DNA of 64,000 nucleotides from CALKJP01 sp046299555 (GTDB lineage Bacteria; Bacteroidota; Bacteroidia; JACCXN01): the NCBI GenBank assembly GCA_046299555.1, contig JBKBHS010000002.1, positions 398,973-462,972 of the forward strand, in the 5' to 3' direction. Each line of letters begins with the position of its first letter. Position 1 is the stretch's first letter. Position numbers and translations under genes: made by a program. Below the pieces are notes generated by a model. That model was not told where the DNA came from, did no database searches, and saw only the letters and a list, made by a program, of their open reading frames with translations. Positions 61,284 to 64,000 of this stretch are shown here, piece after piece.

Positions 61284-64000
61284 ATGAAAAGAATTTTTAG
61301 CCTATCATTTATCCTCGCTCTAACAATAAATTATGTTGTTGCACAATGTAACTTAATTACCAATGGGAATTTTGAAAATTTCACAAGTTGCCCTACAGCA
61401 TTAAGTCAGATAAACAGATGCGTTGGTTGGTTTGATGCCAATGTTGTGACAGGATCAGTAACTTATCCAAGTACTGACTATTATAACTGTAGTTTTACGA
61501 ATGTTGGTTTGGGGCCAAGTGTAACTCCACCTCCTTCAGGATCAGGATTTGTAGGGTTAAATGTGGCAGCAACAGGTCCAACTGCAGCAGAAATGTTGGG
61601 TACATTTGTAAACTTATGTGCAGGTGAGACCTATACTTTATCTTTCTTTTCAAGATTAGCATTTGATTTAAACGGAGGTTCTCAACCTCTATTAATTCAA
61701 GGTGTAAACACTACCAGTTTCCCGGTAGCTACAAATGGCAATTATTGTCCACTTGCAGCAACAACATTATTATCAATTCCAAAAAGTGATGTTGCAAATG
61801 CAAGCTGGATTCAAAGAACTTATACTTTTACAGCACCAGCAAATTTTAATGCTTTAATCATTGGAGGTGTTTGCTCTTCTGCTGATAACTATTATATATA
61901 TATCGATAACTTTTCTTTAACTACCAATACCGCTTTGTCATCTTCCATAACTGCATTAAATACTGTTCCATGTGGTGGCGGTAATGTAGGTATACGTTTT
62001 AATTTACCTACTTGTAGAGGCCCTTTTAATGTAACCTATACAATTAATGGAACGCCTTTTACACTAAATGGAATTTCTAATAATCATACAATAAATATAA
62101 ATATCACAACAAACACAACTATTATTTTAACAAGTGTAACGGATGCCAGTGGATGTACTACAAATCCAAATAGCACCATAAGTCTTGTTGTACCTCCTCC
62201 ACCTTCTACTGCGCCCAGTGGTGCTACCGCTTCACCTAATCCAACTTGTGGTGGACCAACAACTCTTTCGGTTGTTGGAGGTTCGCTTGGTTCAGGAGAT
62301 ACTTGGACTTGGTATAGCGGTAGCTGCGGAGGTACATTAGTTGGAACAGGCGCTAGTATAACCGTTTCACCAAGTACAACAACAACTTATTTTGTTAGAG
62401 CTGAAGGTAGCTGTGGAAATACTTCATGTGCTTCAATTACTATTACAGTAAATACAAATTCAACGGCAGCTACATCTATTAATGCTACAACAAATCCTAC
62501 TTGTGGAGGTTCTACAACACTCTCTGTAGTAGGAGGTTCTTTAGGTACGGGAGCTACATGGAATTGGTATAGTGGTTCATGTGGTGGAACTCCGGTTGGT
62601 ACCGGCAACAGTATTACTGTTACTCCTTCAACTACTACAACTTATTTTGTCAGAGCAATTGGTACATGTAATACTACCAGCTGTACTTCTGTAACAATTA
62701 CAGTAAATACCCCATCAACAGCACCCACCTCAGCAACAGCTAATCCATCCGTTATTTGTGTAGGAAATTCAACCACATTAACAGTTAATGGGGGAAGTTT
62801 AGGTACCGGTGCGCAATGGCAATGGTATAGTGGCAGTTGCGGTGGAACTTCGGTAGGAACCGGAAACAGTATTACTGTTTCGCCTAGTACAACTACTACC
62901 TATTTTGTAAGAGCAGTTGGCACATGCAATACCACAACATGTGCATCAGTAACAGTAACTGTTGATCAAAATCCTGCATCATCCAATGCAGGTCCTAATC
63001 AATCCGTATGTGGATTAACTACTACACTGGCCGGTAATACTCCTTCGTTAGGCACAGGAACATGGACACAAATTTCAGGACCGGGTACCATTACTTTTAG
63101 CAATGTAAATAATCCAACAGCATCGGTTACAGCCTCTGTTTATGGGACCTATGTATTACAGTGGACAATTAATAATGGTTCATGCTCAACTAGCAGTAAT
63201 GTAAGTATTACCTTTGATGAAATGCCCATACCATCTGCAGCCGGTAATGATGCTGCGATTTGTGGATTAAGCGTAAACTTAAACGGAAATAGTCCCAATG
63301 TAGGAGTTGGAACATGGTCGATGCAAAGCGGCCCGGGAACAATTACATTTGGCTCATCTTCATCGCCAACAACTTCGGCAACAGCAAGCACTTATGGTAC
63401 CTATACCCTAACCTGGACATTTACCAATGGAGCATGTACCAATAACGATAATGTAAACATAACTTTTGATGAAATGCCTAATACAGCCAATGCAGGATTA
63501 GATGATGCTATTTGCGGTTTAACAATTTCTTTAAATGCAAACACAGCGAATATTGGAACAGCAACGTGGTCGCAGGTATCAGGCCCAGGAACATTAAGTT
63601 TTTCAAATATCAATGCAAATAATTCTTCAGTTACCGCATCTGCTTACGGTACCTATACCGCTTCATGGATAATTACAAACGGGGTTTGCAGTACAATCGA
63701 TAATGTTACACTTACCTTTGATGAAATGCCAAACGCTGCAAATGCCGGAGCAGATGACAGTATATGCGGATTAAATACTGTTTTATCCGGACTTGCGCCA
63801 AACATTGGTACATTAACCTGGACACAAATTAACGGACCGGGTACAACCACATTTAGCAATGCAAATCAGTATAATACTGCAATTAATGTTACAACATCGG
63901 GTTTATATGATTATGCTCTTACCATTGTTAATGGAACGTGTGTAACAAGTGATACCGTTTCCTATAATTTCTTTGATGCTCCATCGCCTGTAGATGCGGG
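61284..64000 (+). CDS. Large secreted Ig/PKD-like repeat protein (3' end beyond window)
   Basis: Open for more than 900 codons to the right edge, so the end is missing. ATG at 61284 starts a signal peptide (FILALTINYVVAQ), then a carbohydrate-binding-like domain (ITNGNFENFTSCP ... YYIYIDNFSL). From about 62210 come three Ig-like repeats of about 85 residues (SVVGGSLGTGATWNWYSGSC, then FVRA) and from about 62990 at least four repeats of another type, about 84 residues (WTQISGPGTITFSN, then FDEMP). Proteins of this design often end in a gliding-motility-associated sorting domain, which would lie outside the window. Confidence 0.85.
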   Translation, partial: MKRIFSLSFILALTINYVVAQCNLITNGNFENFTSCPTALSQINRCVGWFDANVVTGSVTYPSTDYYNCSFTNVGLGPSVTPPPSGSGFVGLNVAATGPTAAEMLGTFVNLCAGETYTLSFFSRLAFDLNGGSQPLLIQGVNTTSFPVATNGNYCPLAATTLLSIPKSDVANASWIQRTYTFTAPANFNALIIGGVCSSADNYYIYIDNFSLTTNTALSSSITALNTVPCGGGNVGIRFNLPTCRGPFNVTYTINGTPFTLNGISNNHTININITTNTTIILTSVTDASGCTTNPNSTISLVVPPPPSTAPSGATASPNPTCGGPTTLSVVGGSLGSGDTWTWYSGSCGGTLVGTGASITVSPSTTTTYFVRAEGSCGNTSCASITITVNTNSTAATSINATTNPTCGGSTTLSVVGGSLGTGATWNWYSGSCGGTPVGTGNSITVTPSTTTTYFVRAIGTCNTTSCTSVTITVNTPSTAPTSATANPSVICVGNSTTLTVNGGSLGTGAQWQWYSGSCGGTSVGTGNSITVSPSTTTTYFVRAVGTCNTTTCASVTVTVDQNPASSNAGPNQSVCGLTTTLAGNTPSLGTGTWTQISGPGTITFSNVNNPTASVTASVYGTYVLQWTINNGSCSTSSNVSITFDEMPIPSAAGNDAAICGLSVNLNGNSPNVGVGTWSMQSGPGTITFGSSSSPTTSATASTYGTYTLTWTFTNGACTNNDNVNITFDEMPNTANAGLDDAICGLTISLNANTANIGTATWSQVSGPGTLSFSNINANNSSVTASAYGTYTASWIITNGVCSTIDNVTLTFDEMPNAANAGADDSICGLNTVLSGLAPNIGTLTWTQINGPGTTTFSNANQYNTAINVTTSGLYDYALTIVNGTCVTSDTVSYNFFDAPSPVDA

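Noticed and set aside
62387..63859. Minus-strand frames opposite the right-hand repeat protein
   Set aside because: Several short frames that recur with the repeat period and have no start context; shadows of the plus-strand protein.

Overview
The window looks like a chromosome segment of a low-GC member of the Bacteroidota. Four kinds of evidence point there. Parts of a type IX secretion and gliding system are present: a PorT-like barrel, GldA and GldH-like proteins, and secreted proteins with C-terminal sorting domains. There is a TonB-dependent receptor paired with a DUF4249 lipoprotein. Promoters follow the Bacteroidota TTG / TAnnTTTG pattern (best seen before rpsA, rpmE and tRNA-Glu), and lineage-specific families occur (PUR/DUF3276, START-like, long LptD). 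Genus cannot be given from sequence alone. None of the three tRNA genes encodes its CCA end.

Layout. 1-7.2 kb: porT (cut by the left edge), ubiE, rpmE, a large secreted LVIVD-repeat protein with a sorting tail, a Kazal-domain lipoprotein, an LpxL-type acyltransferase, a START-like protein, tRNA-Met followed by a tandem array built from its own 3' end, and a PUR-family gene. 7.3-17 kb: rpsA behind a leader with two matching hairpins, tRNA-Glu, a Ca/Na antiporter, tryptophanase, purC, phoH, a SAM hydrolase, yebC and a serA-like dehydrogenase. 17-33.5 kb: a GlcNAc-kinase-like ATPase, a three-gene envelope cluster of unknown role, the ybbR-coaE-nnr operon, PadR-PspC, trxB, a TonB receptor/DUF4249 pair, tRNA-Pro, an HTTM/DUF5819 pair and glyA. 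33.5-46.5 kb: a fused MFS/spermidine-synthase-like protein, an operon of two beta-helix proteins plus a repeat protein with a sorting tail, a DEAD-box helicase, an NYN protein, paaZ, and gldH-ABM-gldA. 46.5-64 kb: a 1004-residue protein with a very long 8-residue repeat, an FAD oxidoreductase, a small lipoprotein cassette bracketed by 85-bp direct repeats, lptD, an amidase, an MCE protein, an HdrC/HdrB-like iron-sulfur pair, and a large repeat protein running off the right edge.

Most of the window is ordinary core metabolism, translation and envelope biogenesis. The parts that deserve a second look are the tRNA-Met-derived tandem array (6306-6704), the twin-hairpin rpsA leader (7397-7449), the AATAACC heptamer array touching the purC start, the beta-helix operon (35266-39708), the giant KRKAEEEA-repeat protein (46781-49795) and the repeat-bracketed lipoprotein cassette (51001-53046). 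I found no CRISPR array, transposase, integrase, phage module or recognisable defence system.
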